Shown piece by piece: positions 41,672 through 50,750 of a stretch of 64,000 nt of DNA. The stretch comes from Bradyrhizobium sp. Ash2021 (GTDB lineage Bacteria; Pseudomonadota; Alphaproteobacteria; Rhizobiales; Xanthobacteraceae): positions 1,532,501 to 1,596,500 of the forward strand of contig NZ_CP100604.1 of assembly GCF_031202265.1 (NCBI RefSeq), written 5' to 3'. Every line of letters begins with the position of its first letter. Position 1 is the first letter of the stretch. The notes under the pieces were generated by a model. It had not been told where the DNA came from, did no database searches, and saw only the letters and a program-made list of their open reading frames with translations. A program made the position numbers and the translations under genes.

Positions 41672-42271
41672 TTGTCAGAATCTTCCTTGAAAGACCCGGC
41701 GCCTGCCGATGACGCGGATGCCGAGCCGCTGCCGTTGCGGGTCCGCAAGCCGATCAGTTGGTCGATGCTGTTCATTGCCGTGCTTGTCGTGGTCAGCGCG
41801 ACGCTGGTCTACCGGCGCGACGGCATGGCCGGGGTGCTGGAAATTCTGACCCACGATCTGACGCTGTTCGGCGGCATCCTGCCGCGCGTGCTGGCTGGCT
41901 GCCTGCTCGGCGCCTTCATCGCCGAAATCCTGCCGCACGAAAAAGTGTCGCGCTCGCTGGGGCCGAAATCCGGATTGAAGGGGCTTCTGATCGGCACCGC
42001 GTTCGGCGCGATCCTGCCGGGCGGGCCGTTCACCGCCTATCCGGTGGCGGCGGCATTGCTCACGGTCGGCGCCGATTTCGGCGCGACCATTGCGATGGTG
42101 GTGAGCTGGACGCTGATCGGTTACGGCCGGGCCGTCGCTTGGGAGCTGCCGATCATGGGCGTCGACTTTACGCTGTGGCGGATCGTGATCTCGCTGCCGA
42201 TCCCGGTCCTGGCCGGCGCGCTCGGGCGGTTCGTGTTCGTGCGGATGTATCCGAAGGGCGAGCCGGAATGA
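41672..42271 (+). CDS. Half-size permease (COG0701-like), first of pair
   Basis: A 199-residue membrane protein with about four or five helices. GGILPRVLAGCLLGAFIAEI and ILPGGPFTAYPVAAALLTVG resemble the pore motif of the UPF0718/ArsP-like permease family, at half the usual length of 300-plus. It probably pairs with the next gene. TTG 41672 is the best start available in frame, and its ribosome-binding site is weak. The stop overlaps the next start (ATGA). Confidence 0.72.
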   Translation: MSESSLKDPAPADDADAEPLPLRVRKPISWSMLFIAVLVVVSATLVYRRDGMAGVLEILTHDLTLFGGILPRVLAGCLLGAFIAEILPHEKVSRSLGPKSGLKGLLIGTAFGAILPGGPFTAYPVAAALLTVGADFGATIAMVVSWTLIGYGRAVAWELPIMGVDFTLWRIVISLPIPVLAGALGRFVFVRMYPKGEPE

Positions 42272-42768
42272 GCGCCGCCCTGATCATCGACATCATGCTG
42301 TGGGGCTCGGTCGTAGCCCTTGGCTTGATCGCCTGGCAGCGCGGGAAATTGGTGCTGGTGTCGTCGCTCCGCGAAGGATCGCTCGAATTCATCAACATCG
42401 TGCCGCGCATCGCGCTCGGTGTGATCGGCTCGGGCTACATCGCCGCGGTCATTCCGCAGGAGATCATCACCGGCTGGCTGGGGCCGAACAGCGGCTGGCT
42501 CGGCGTGCTGACCGCCGTGATCGCCGGCGGCGCGACCCCGGGGGGCCCGGTGGTCGGGTTTTCGATCGGCGCGGTCGCCTTGAAGTCCGGCGGCGGGACG
42601 CCGCAGGTCATAGCCTATGTGGTCGCCTGGGCGCTGTTCGCCTTTCAGCGCCTGATCCTGTGGGAAATCCCGTTCATGCCGGCGCGCTTCGGCTGGTTCC
42701 GCGCGGCGGTGTCGGTGCCGTTTCCGTTCCTGGCGGCGGCGATCGCGATGGCGATCGGGAAGCCGTGA
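42268..42768 (+). CDS. Half-size permease (COG0701-like), second of pair
   Basis: A 166-residue membrane protein starting at ATG 42268, overlapping the previous stop by 4 bases. It repeats the pore motif (GGATPGGPVVGFSIGAVALKSGG) seen in the first half, and FINIVPRIALGVIGSGYIAAVI matches the first half's GGILPRVLAGCLLG segment. The two genes thus look like the split halves of one transporter. It lies immediately before the Zur box of the zinc operon. Substrate unknown. Confidence 0.75.
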   Translation: MSAALIIDIMLWGSVVALGLIAWQRGKLVLVSSLREGSLEFINIVPRIALGVIGSGYIAAVIPQEIITGWLGPNSGWLGVLTAVIAGGATPGGPVVGFSIGAVALKSGGGTPQVIAYVVAWALFAFQRLILWEIPFMPARFGWFRAAVSVPFPFLAAAIAMAIGKP

Positions 42769-42792
42769 GACCCCCAAAAAGTGGACTCAGGT

Positions 42793-42811
42793 AATGTTAT
42801 AATATAACATT
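42793..42811. promoter_or_regulatory. Zur box (AATGTTATAATATAACATT)
   Basis: A perfect 19-bp palindrome of the alphaproteobacterial Zur form (GTTATANTATAAC). It overlaps a TATAAT -10 candidate at 42798-42803, so Zn-Zur would block initiation of the zinc operon that starts at 42817. Confidence 0.85.
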
Positions 42812-42816
42812 TTGGG

Positions 42817-43017
42817 ATGCCTCACTCCCATTCCGATGACCATGGACATCACCACGGCCGCGCCCATGGCGGTTCCCACAGCCATGGGCCGGCGACGCCG
42901 CATCCGGCGCAGGCGGCACCCTGGTCGATCCTGCGCATGACCGTGCTTTCCAGGCTAAGTGCTGCGGTCGCGGTCAGCGCCGCCCTGTGGGCGGCCGTAT
43001 GGCTGGCGATGAGGTGA
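42817..43017 (+). CDS. Histidine-rich small membrane protein, 66 aa
   Basis: The N-terminal 30 residues hold 11 His and several Asp (HSDDHGHHHGRAHGGSHSHG), then a single transmembrane helix (about 44-63). The first gene after the Zur box, and its stop lies two bases before the znuC start. The His block could bind zinc on one side of the membrane and hand it to the ABC transporter. The start is close to the expected transcription start, so translation may be leaderless. Confidence 0.75.
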   Translation: MPHSHSDDHGHHHGRAHGGSHSHGPATPHPAQAAPWSILRMTVLSRLSAAVAVSAALWAAVWLAMR

Positions 43018-43019
43018 GC

Positions 43020-43775
<756 letters not shown>

Positions 43776-43781
43776 CCTCCG

Positions 43782-44651
43782 ATGATTTACGATGCGCTGA
43801 TCGCGCCTTTCACCGAATTCGAGTTCATGCGCCGCGCGCTCGCGGCCGTCATCGCGCTCTCGCTCGGCGGCGCGCCGATCGGGGTGTTTTTGATGCTGCG
43901 GCGGATGAGCCTGGTCGGCGACGCCATGGCGCATGCGATCCTGCCGGGGGCGGCGATCGGTTTCCTGATCTCCGGGCTCAGTCTGTTCGCGATGACGACG
44001 GGCGGCCTGATCGCGGGCTTCACGGTCGCGATCCTCGCCGGCGTGGTCGCGCGCACCACTGAGCTGAAGGAGGACGCGTCGCTGGCGACCTTCTATCTGG
44101 TGTCGCTGGCGCTCGGCGTCACCATTGTCTCCATCAAGGGCACCAATATCGATCTGCTGCACGTGCTGTTCGGCAACATCCTCGCGATGGACGACCAGAC
44201 GCTGCTGGTGATCGCATTCAACGCCACCATCACGATGCTCGTGCTGGCGGTGATCTACCGCCCGCTGGTGATCGAATGCGTCGACCCGGTGTTCCTGCGC
44301 ACGGTCTCGAGGGCCGGCGCGCCCGCGCATCTGGCATTCCTGGCGCTGGTCGTGATCAACCTCGTCAACGGCTTTCATGCGCTCGGCACCTTGCTGGGCG
44401 TCGGCCTGATGATCCTGCCCGCCGGCATCGCGCGGTTCTGGTCGCGCGATATCACCGGCATGATCTGCATCGCGGTCGCGAGCGCAATGATCTCCGGCTA
44501 TGTCGGGCTGGTGCTGTCGTTCCAGACAAAGATTCCCTCAGGCCCGGCGATCATTCTGGTGGCGGCAGGGCTCTACGTGGTGTCGGTGCTGTTCGGCAGC
44601 GTCAGCGGGCTGGTCCGGCAGCTGTTCCCCGGCCGCCATCTGGAAGCGTAA
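43782..44651 (+). CDS. znuB: Zinc ABC transporter permease
   Basis: A 289-residue ABC-3 family membrane protein with about eight helices. MLRRMSLVGDAMAHAILPGAAIGF near 40 is the family block that contacts the ATPase and metal path, with GTLLGVGLMILPAGIARFWS later. It sits 6 bases after znuC and 5 before znuA, one operon. Confidence 0.92.
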   Translation: MIYDALIAPFTEFEFMRRALAAVIALSLGGAPIGVFLMLRRMSLVGDAMAHAILPGAAIGFLISGLSLFAMTTGGLIAGFTVAILAGVVARTTELKEDASLATFYLVSLALGVTIVSIKGTNIDLLHVLFGNILAMDDQTLLVIAFNATITMLVLAVIYRPLVIECVDPVFLRTVSRAGAPAHLAFLALVVINLVNGFHALGTLLGVGLMILPAGIARFWSRDITGMICIAVASAMISGYVGLVLSFQTKIPSGPAIILVAAGLYVVSVLFGSVSGLVRQLFPGRHLEA

Positions 44652-44656
44652 CGGCG

Positions 44657-45526
44657 ATGCGGCGTTTCTGGCTCATTTCTCTCATGCTCGCGACGGCCAT
44701 CCTTCCCGCCTGCGCGCAGGATCGCCTCAACGTGGTCGCGAGCTTCTCGATCCTCGGCGACTTCGTCCGCAATGTCGGCGGCGACCGCGTCAGCGTCGCG
44801 GAACTGGTCGGTCCCGATGGCGACGCGCATGTCTACGCGCCGACGCCGGCGGATGCGAAAAAGATCGCGGATGCGAAGCTCGTCGTCGTCAACGGTTTTG
44901 GGCTCGAGGGCTGGTTGCCGCGGCTGGTGCAGTCCGCCGGCGGCAAGGCCGTCATCGTGACCGCGACCTCCGGCATCGCGCCGCTCAGGCTCGGTTCCGA
45001 CGCCGATCCGCATGCCTGGCAATCCGTGATCAACGCGAAACTCTATGTGGCCAACATCCGCGACGCGCTGGTCGCCGCCGAGCCCGCGGACGCCGAGGCA
45101 TTCCGGGCCAATGCCGGCGCCTATCTGACAAAGCTCGATACGCTGGACCGCGAGGTCCGCGAAGCTGTGGCGCAGATTCCGGACGCCCGCCGCAAGGTGA
45201 TCTCGACCCACCGCGCCTTCGGCTATTTCGCCGCCGCCTACGGCGTCGAGTTCATCGCGCCGCTGGGCGTGTCGACGGAATCGGAGGCCAGCGCCCGCGA
45301 TATCGCTGGCATCATCACCCAGGTCAAAACCGCGAAAATTCCGGCAGTTTTTCTTGAAAATATCAGCGATCCCAGGCTGATCCGCCAAATCGCGGCCGAA
45401 ACCGGCGCCAAAGTCGGCGGCACCCTTTATTCGGACAGTCTGACGCCCGAAAAGGGCGCCGCCCCCACTTACATTGATATGGTCAGGCACAATATAAAGG
45501 CCCTGGCCAGCGCGCTCGCCAACTAG
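44657..45526 (+). CDS. znuA: Zinc ABC transporter substrate-binding protein
   Basis: A 289-residue exported cluster A-I/ZnuA-type binding protein. MRRFWLISLMLATAILPACA carries a possible lipobox (LPAC). Metal residues: His in DGDAHVYAPTP, His in STHRAFGYFAAAYG and an acidic residue in the late ISDPR / YSDSL segments. It lacks the long His-rich loop of E. coli ZnuA; that role may be taken by the His-rich protein at 42817. Confidence 0.9.
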   Translation: MRRFWLISLMLATAILPACAQDRLNVVASFSILGDFVRNVGGDRVSVAELVGPDGDAHVYAPTPADAKKIADAKLVVVNGFGLEGWLPRLVQSAGGKAVIVTATSGIAPLRLGSDADPHAWQSVINAKLYVANIRDALVAAEPADAEAFRANAGAYLTKLDTLDREVREAVAQIPDARRKVISTHRAFGYFAAAYGVEFIAPLGVSTESEASARDIAGIITQVKTAKIPAVFLENISDPRLIRQIAAETGAKVGGTLYSDSLTPEKGAAPTYIDMVRHNIKALASALAN

Positions 45527-45583
45527 GGCAGGGGCCTCCCTGCCGGCCGGGGCGCGCCAGAAGTCCCCGCTTTCGGAGTTGTT

Positions 45584-46642
45584 ATGTCTGAACCGTCCTC
45601 CCCTAAAATCCCCGTGACCGTGCTGACGGGCTATCTCGGCGCCGGCAAGACCACGCTGCTCAACCGCATCCTGTCGGAAAACCACGGCAAGAAATACGCC
45701 GTCATCGTCAACGAATTCGGCGAGATCGGCATCGACAACGACCTGATCATCGGCGCCGACGAAGAAGTGTTCGAAATGAACAATGGCTGCGTCTGCTGCA
45801 CCGTGCGCGGCGACCTCGTGCGCATCCTCGACGGGTTGATGAAGCGCAAGGGCAAGTTCGACGCCATCATCGTCGAGACAACGGGGCTTGCCGATCCGGC
45901 GCCGGTGGCGCAGACCTTCTTTGTCGACGAGGACGTTCAAAAGCACGCCCGGCTCGATGCGGTCGTGACCGTCGCCGACGCCAAATGGCTGAGCGACCGG
46001 CTCAAGGATGCCCCCGAAGCCAAGAACCAGATCGCGTTCGCCGACGTCATCGTGCTGAACAAGACCGACCTCGTCTCCAAGGCGGAACTCGCCGAAGTCG
46101 AGGCCCGGATCCGCGCCATCAACCCCTATGCCAAACTGCATCGCACCGAGCGCTGCAAGGTCAAGCTTTCGGACGTGCTGGAGCGCGGCGCGTTCGATCT
46201 CGACCGTATCCTCGAAATCGAACCCGAATTTCTGGACGCCGGCGATGGGCACGATCATGACCACGATCACGGTCATCACCACGGCCATGACCACGATCAC
46301 GGCCATACCCATAGTCACGGCGGCCTGAAGCACTACCATGACGAGGACATGCAATCGCTGTCGCTGCGATCAGACAAGCCGCTCGACGCGACCAAATTCA
46401 TGCCGTGGCTGCAAAACCTGGTCGCCAGCGAAGGCCAGAAGATTTTGCGCTCGAAGGGCATTCTGGCCTTCAGCGACGATGACGACCGCTACGTGTTCCA
46501 GGGCGTCCACATGATGCTCGAGGGCGATCACCAGCGGAAGTGGAAGGACGGGGAGCCGCGCGAAAGCCGCCTCGTCTTCATCGGCCGCGAATTGCCGGAA
46601 CAGATGATCCGTGACGGTTTCGAAGGCTGTATCACCACGTGA
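45584..46642 (+). CDS. CobW/COG0523 GTP-dependent zinc metallochaperone
   Basis: A 352-residue G3E GTPase. Walker A GYLGAGKTT at 16-24, the metal-binding CxCC motif Cys69-Val-Cys71-Cys72, GTP motif NKTD near 159. A His/Asp-rich insertion lies at about 222-250 (DHDHDHGHHHGHDHDHGHTH), then the CobW C-terminal domain. Such proteins supply zinc to client enzymes under starvation. Placement right after znuA under a Zur box supports the ZigA/ZagA type. It overlaps the next gene. Confidence 0.92.
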   Translation: MSEPSSPKIPVTVLTGYLGAGKTTLLNRILSENHGKKYAVIVNEFGEIGIDNDLIIGADEEVFEMNNGCVCCTVRGDLVRILDGLMKRKGKFDAIIVETTGLADPAPVAQTFFVDEDVQKHARLDAVVTVADAKWLSDRLKDAPEAKNQIAFADVIVLNKTDLVSKAELAEVEARIRAINPYAKLHRTERCKVKLSDVLERGAFDLDRILEIEPEFLDAGDGHDHDHDHGHHHGHDHDHGHTHSHGGLKHYHDEDMQSLSLRSDKPLDATKFMPWLQNLVASEGQKILRSKGILAFSDDDDRYVFQGVHMMLEGDHQRKWKDGEPRESRLVFIGRELPEQMIRDGFEGCITT

Positions 46643-47658
46643 TGAAAGAGTTCGATCCGGGCGAATCCGCCTCCATCGTGTCGGTGACCGACAAAGTGCG
46701 GCCGCTGCCGCTCGGCCAGTCCGTCACGTCAGTGCATTTCCTCGGCGACAGCGCCTGCTTTGTCGGCGCCGAGGAGAACGTGTCCGTGGTCGACGCCAGG
46801 GGCGAGATTGCGCAAACCCCCGTTCATGGCGGCGGCATCCTCTGCGCGGTGTCCGACGGCGCGCGCATCGTCATGGGTGGCGATGACGGCAAGGTCGTTG
46901 CGTTCAATGCCAAGGGCGAGGTTACGCAGCTTGCGACCGACGCCAAACGCCGCTGGATCGACAATGTCGCTGTTCACCCCGACGGCGCGGTGGCGTGGTC
47001 GGCCGGCAAGACCGCCTATGTGCGCAGCGGCAAGGGCGAGGAGAAATCCTTCGATCTGCCCTCGACGGTCGGCGGGCTGGCGTTCGCGCCAAAGGGCCTG
47101 CGGCTGGCGGTGGCGCACTACAACGGCGTGACGCTGTGGTTTCCCAACATGGCCGCGCAGCCGGAATTTCTGGAATGGGCCGGCTCGCATCTTGCGGTGA
47201 CGTTCAGTCCGGACAACAAATTCCTGGTCACCGCGATGCACGAGCCGGCGATGCATGGCTGGCGGCTGGCCGACAACCGCCACATGCGCATGAGCGGTTA
47301 TCCCGGCCGCGTCCGTTCGATGTCGTGGAGCGCGGGCGGCAAGGGCCTCGCCACCTCCGGCGCCGATACCGTGATCGTCTGGCCGTTCGGCAGCAAGGAT
47401 GGCCCGATGGGCAAGGAGCCGGCGATGCTGGCGCCGCTGCAGGCGCGGGTTTCCGCGGTCGCCTGCCATCCGAAGCAGGACATCCTGGCGGCGGGCTACA
47501 GCGACGGCACCGTGCTGATGGTGCGGCTCGAAGACGGCGCGGAGATTCTGGTGCGCCGGAACGGCGGCGCCGCGGTCGCAGGGCTAGGCTGGAACGCCAA
47601 GGGCACACTACTGGCTTACGCCGCCGAGGATGGCGACGCGGGCTTGCTGGAATTGTGA
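46642..47658 (+). CDS. WD40-repeat beta-propeller protein
   Basis: 338 residues with about six or seven WD-like repeats (GARIVMGGDDGKVVAFNAKG, LAVAHYNGVTLWFPNM, LATSGADTVIVWPFGSKDGP, ILAAGYSDGTVLMVRLEDG). No signal peptide. The start overlaps the CobW stop (TGATG), so it is translationally coupled. Its place in the zinc operon suggests a scaffold or partner of the metallochaperone, which is inference. Confidence 0.85.
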   Translation: MKEFDPGESASIVSVTDKVRPLPLGQSVTSVHFLGDSACFVGAEENVSVVDARGEIAQTPVHGGGILCAVSDGARIVMGGDDGKVVAFNAKGEVTQLATDAKRRWIDNVAVHPDGAVAWSAGKTAYVRSGKGEEKSFDLPSTVGGLAFAPKGLRLAVAHYNGVTLWFPNMAAQPEFLEWAGSHLAVTFSPDNKFLVTAMHEPAMHGWRLADNRHMRMSGYPGRVRSMSWSAGGKGLATSGADTVIVWPFGSKDGPMGKEPAMLAPLQARVSAVACHPKQDILAAGYSDGTVLMVRLEDGAEILVRRNGGAAVAGLGWNAKGTLLAYAAEDGDAGLLEL

Positions 47659-47680
47659 TAGGACCGTGATGTCTCTCGCC

Positions 47681-47779
47681 TAGAGCTTCGGTTCTGATTG
47701 AATCAGAACCGAAGCTCTAGATTCTTGTTTTAACGCGTTTTCTTCACGCGAACCGGTGTCCACTTCGCTCGAAAACGCT
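47681..47779 (+). repeat. Composite repeat: 19-bp perfect stem plus CGCGTTTTC/GAAAACGC arm
   Basis: TAGAGCTTCGGTTCTGATT (47681-47699) and AATCAGAACCGAAGCTCTA (47701-47719) are perfect inverted arms, followed by TTCTTGTTTTAACGCGTTTT, then CACGCGAACCGGTGTCCACT and CGCTCGAAAACGCT. The same two modules, in the same order, lie at 3669-3804. The stem also ends the zinc operon transcript. Confidence 0.85.
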
Positions 47780-47792
47780 CAGGGCGGGCCGC

Positions 47793-48509
47793 ATGCGATT
47801 CCTGACCACCTTCCAGACCGCCGATTTTCTCGACACGCTGGTCAGCCTGGCGGCGGCGTTCATTCTGGGCACCCTGATCGGCGCCGAACGGCAGTACCGG
47901 CAGCGGACCGCGGGGCTGCGCACCAACGTGCTGGTCGCCGTCGGCGCCGCGGCCTTCGTCGACCTCGCGATGCATCTTTCCGGCGCCGATGGCGCGGTGC
48001 GGGTGATTGCCTACGTCGTTTCGGGGATCGGCTTCCTCGGCGCCGGCGTCATCATGAAGCAGGGCATGGACGTGCGCGGCCTCAATACCGCGGCGACGTT
48101 GTGGGCGTCGGCCGCGGTCGGTTCCTGCGCCGGCGCCGACATGATCGCGCAGGCGGTGGCGCTCACCGTGTTCGTGCTCGCCGGCAACACCTTGCTGCGC
48201 CCGCTGGTGAACGCCATCAACCGCATTCCGCTCGACGAGCGGTCGTCGGAAGCGACCTATTATTTCAAGCTCGCGGTCACCCCGGCAGCATTGCCCGGCA
48301 TGCGCGACCATCTGGTGGAGAGGCTGGAAAGCGCCAAATATCCGGTCGCCGATGTCGAAGTCGCCGAACATGGCGACGATCTGCTGGAGATCGTGGCGAC
48401 GCTGGTCTCCACCGCCATCGATCCCAAAGAGCTGGACGCGGTGGCCGCCGATCTGGAGCGGCAGCCCGGCATTCGGCACGCCACTTGGGAACTGAATACC
48501 AAGGACTAA
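47793..48509 (+). CDS. MgtC/SapB family protein
   Basis: A 238-residue inner membrane protein with four or five N-terminal helices. Family motifs: LIGAERQYRQRTAGLRTNVLVAVGAAAF (conserved RxxGxRT), GIGFLGAGVIM and RGLNTAATLWASAAVG. A soluble C-terminal domain (about 155-238) looks ACT-like. MgtC proteins aid growth under low Mg2+ and in host cells, acting on ATP synthase or Mg homeostasis. It stands alone after a repeat. Confidence 0.9.
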   Translation: MRFLTTFQTADFLDTLVSLAAAFILGTLIGAERQYRQRTAGLRTNVLVAVGAAAFVDLAMHLSGADGAVRVIAYVVSGIGFLGAGVIMKQGMDVRGLNTAATLWASAAVGSCAGADMIAQAVALTVFVLAGNTLLRPLVNAINRIPLDERSSEATYYFKLAVTPAALPGMRDHLVERLESAKYPVADVEVAEHGDDLLEIVATLVSTAIDPKELDAVAADLERQPGIRHATWELNTKD

Positions 48510-48603
48510 TCGCGGCTTTTGAGGCGTTTTCGCCAGCTTTCCGGGCGCTGCGCGGCCGGAACCATGCGCCGCCGGAATCGTTGATATCGCGAACAATTTC
48601 GCG

Positions 48604-48954
48604 GTGAACGATATGTCTCCCGAGGACAGGAAACGCGGCTACACGAAGGATTTTCTGCTCGCGACCGCGCTGGTCACGACCGGGCTGGTGATTTCTGGCC
48701 TTTCGCTGACCCAACTCAAAACCCACGATCCGCAGCAACTGGCGCAGGCGACACCGCCGTTGCAGTCGACGCCGGGCGCGGAGACGAAACCGCAGGCGCC
48801 GGCCGAGCCGGTCACGACGGGTACGGATACAAGGCCGTCCAGCGTTCCGCCGCAGCCGGCCCGTCCGGATGCCGAAGCACAGAAGGCGGGCGCCGAGCCC
48901 GCGCTGCCGCCGGCGCCCGCGGAAAAGACAGCGCCGCCGATCAGGGAAAAGTAG
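48604..48954 (+). CDS. Pro-rich single-pass membrane protein
   Basis: 116 residues: a short charged N-terminus (PEDRKRGYTKDF), one hydrophobic helix (LLATALVTTGLVISGLSL) and a Pro/Ala/Glu-rich tail to the end. It starts GTG 48604, or ATG 48613 without the first three residues. Function unknown; a periplasmic tether is possible. Confidence 0.6.
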   Translation: MNDMSPEDRKRGYTKDFLLATALVTTGLVISGLSLTQLKTHDPQQLAQATPPLQSTPGAETKPQAPAEPVTTGTDTRPSSVPPQPARPDAEAQKAGAEPALPPAPAEKTAPPIREK

Positions 48955-48967
48955 GTTTCCCCCACCT

Positions 48968-49086
48968 CGTCATTCCGGGGCGTGCGAAGCACGAGCTTTG
49001 ATGTGCAATTGCACATCAGAGAATCCATAACCACGATCGGGAGTATGGATTCCGGGCCTGGCCCTTCGGGCCATCCCGGAATGACG
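48968..49086 (+). repeat. CGTCATTCCGGG composite palindromic repeat
   Basis: Bounded by CGTCATTCCGGGGCGTGC and CATCCCGGAATGACG. It contains the palindrome GATGTGCAATTGCACATC and GAATCCATAACCACGATCGG, the same blocks as 5246-5368 but in reversed relative order. Confidence 0.8.
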
Positions 49087-49212
49087 CGCAATGGTCGAAT
49101 GGCCTGACGCCGTTTTGACTGGCCTGCCGATTTTACAGTCTCGCCTGTGTCACCTGGCTGCCCCATAATCGCTCATCGCGCGAGAGCGCCGGCGACAAGA
49201 TGGAGGCAGATG

Positions 49213-49953
49213 ATGAAGATCGACGATGTCAGGCGAACCGCCTATTCGATGCCGCTGACCAATCCCTCGTTTCCGCCGGGGCCCTATCGTTTCTACAATC
49301 GCGAATATTTCATCATCACCTACCGGACCGATCCGGAAGCGCTGGCCGCCGTGGTGCCGGAGCCGCTCGAGATTGTTGATTCGATCGTCAAATACGAATT
49401 CATCCGCATGCCGGATTCAACCGGCTTCGGCGATTACACCGAAACCGGGCAGGTGATCCCGGTCCGCCTCGACGGCGTCGAGGGCGGCTATACCCATGCG
49501 ATGTACCTGGACGACGAAGGCCCGATCGCCGGCGGCCGCGAACTTTGGGGATTTCCGAAAAAGCTGGCGTCGCCGAAGATCGCCGTCGAGAGCGACGTGC
49601 TGGTCGGCGCGCTGCATTACGGCTCGGTGCTCTGCGCCTCTGCCACCATGGGCTACAAGCACCGGCCAGTCGACCACGACACCGTGCTCAAGAGCCTGAA
49701 GGCGCCGAACTTCATTTTGAAAATCATTCCGCATGTCGACGGCAGTCCGCGGATCTGCGAACTGGTGCGCTTCAATCTCGAGGACATCACGCTGAAGGAA
49801 GCCTGGACCGGCCCGGCCGCGCTCGGCCTGTTTCCCCATGCACTCTGCGACGTGGCGCGGCTGCCGGTGCGCGAGGTGATCTCGGCGCTGCACTTCAAGG
49901 CGGATCTGACGCTGGGGCTGGGAACGGTGGCGTTCGATTATATGGCGAAGTAA
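49213..49953 (+). CDS. adc: Acetoacetate decarboxylase
   Basis: A 246-residue enzyme that converts acetoacetate to acetone and CO2 through a Schiff base. The catalytic lysine is Lys116 or Lys117 in [24 protein letters not shown] and the start [22 protein letters not shown] match the family. ATG 49213 (6 bases from GGAGG) is used; ATG 49210 is too close. No thl/ctf genes lie nearby. Confidence 0.9.
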   Translation: MKIDDVRRTAYSMPLTNPSFPPGPYRFYNREYFIITYRTDPEALAAVVPEPLEIVDSIVKYEFIRMPDSTGFGDYTETGQVIPVRLDGVEGGYTHAMYLDDEGPIAGGRELWGFPKKLASPKIAVESDVLVGALHYGSVLCASATMGYKHRPVDHDTVLKSLKAPNFILKIIPHVDGSPRICELVRFNLEDITLKEAWTGPAALGLFPHALCDVARLPVREVISALHFKADLTLGLGTVAFDYMAK

Positions 49954-49966
49954 CGCCGCGGGCGGG

Positions 49967-50185
49967 TTACTGCGCGCCCTTGAGCGTGCAGGAGGTCGAG
50001 CAGGTCGTGACGACGCCGCTTTCGCAGGCGATGCAGGCACCGACACACTGCTTCATGTCCTTGGGATTGTAGGCGCTATAAAGCTTCCTGACGCAGGTTC
50101 CGATCGACCCGGTCACGTCATTATTCTCGGGCGTACAGGCGGCAAGCGTCGCTGCCGACAGCATGATGGCGATCATGGCGCGCAT
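49967..50185 (-). CDS. Cysteine-rich small lipoprotein, 72 aa
   Basis: Lipobox LAAC (Cys17) after a short hydrophobic signal. The mature peptide has seven more cysteines (C-x8-spaced, including CVGACIAC and CSTSC), most likely disulphides or a metal site. No family recognised. It is convergent with adc, with 13 bases between. Confidence 0.7.
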   Translation of the reverse strand: MRAMIAIMLSAATLAACTPENNDVTGSIGTCVRKLYSAYNPKDMKQCVGACIACESGVVTTCSTSCTLKGAQ

Positions 50186-50357
50186 GTTCGTCGCTCCACT
50201 GGGGAGCCGTCGCTGGAATGAGGCTGCGGCGACGGTTCCAAGTCCTCGGTACCGCTCAGAATGGCGCGATGTGATTAATCCCCGGTTACCATGATCCGCA
50301 TCATGAGTTGGGTCGTTTGTCAGCTTCGCGCATCCTCTCGGTCTGCCCTCAGTGAAG
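50186..50357. other. Intergenic DNA, no gene seen
   Basis: Presumed promoter region of the lipoprotein gene. A short repeat GCGACGG/CCGTCGC lies near 50206-50240. Confidence 0.35.
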
Positions 50358-50612
50358 CTATTTCAAAGGCAACCAGGTGATCTCGCATGCGCCGTCGCAG
50401 TGATTGCAGTGGGTCGGCCGACCGAAGGTCGAGGCCAGTTCCCATTCCTGCGATTCGTTGCTCCACTGAACGGTGGCGTGGGCGATAATGTCATCGGACT
50501 GGCAGTTTGAGCAGACCGGCCTCGATCGCGCTATCGCTCGATTGACGATCCGGACCGGCCTGGCCGGCTCCTGGTTCAGGTGGAACGGATTGAGAAGTGA
50601 TGCATGGTTCAT
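50358..50612 (-). CDS. Small zinc-ribbon-like protein, 84 aa
   Basis: MNHASLLNPFHLNQE opens at ATG 50612. Two CxxC knuckles (CSNCQSDD and CNHCDGAC) 36 residues apart could bind one zinc. The same strand as the genes beyond 50751 but 138 bases away. Unknown function; regulatory or adaptor roles are typical of such small ribbons. Confidence 0.6.
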   Translation of the reverse strand: MNHASLLNPFHLNQEPARPVRIVNRAIARSRPVCSNCQSDDIIAHATVQWSNESQEWELASTFGRPTHCNHCDGACEITWLPLK

Positions 50613-50750
50613 GTCGTGCCCGCCGGTGAGTCGGTCACTACCCCGGCGTGAAGATAACGCGGCGATGGCAAGCGCGTCATCATCGCTCTTCTCATGGCTG
50701 TGGATAGGTCGCCAGGAACCGGCCGGCTTCTGCACAGAAGCCTCGCTGGT

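Noticed and set aside
46261..46320. Tandem CAT/CAC-GAC repeats that look like a CRISPR-like array or microsatellite
   Set aside because: They code for the His/Asp loop of the CobW-type protein in frame. The same applies to 59360-59460 in the NicO gene.
44573..46354. A 593-codon minus-strand frame
   Set aside because: Antisense to znuA and the CobW-type gene. Its Met/Val-rich start is the complement of the His-rich loop.
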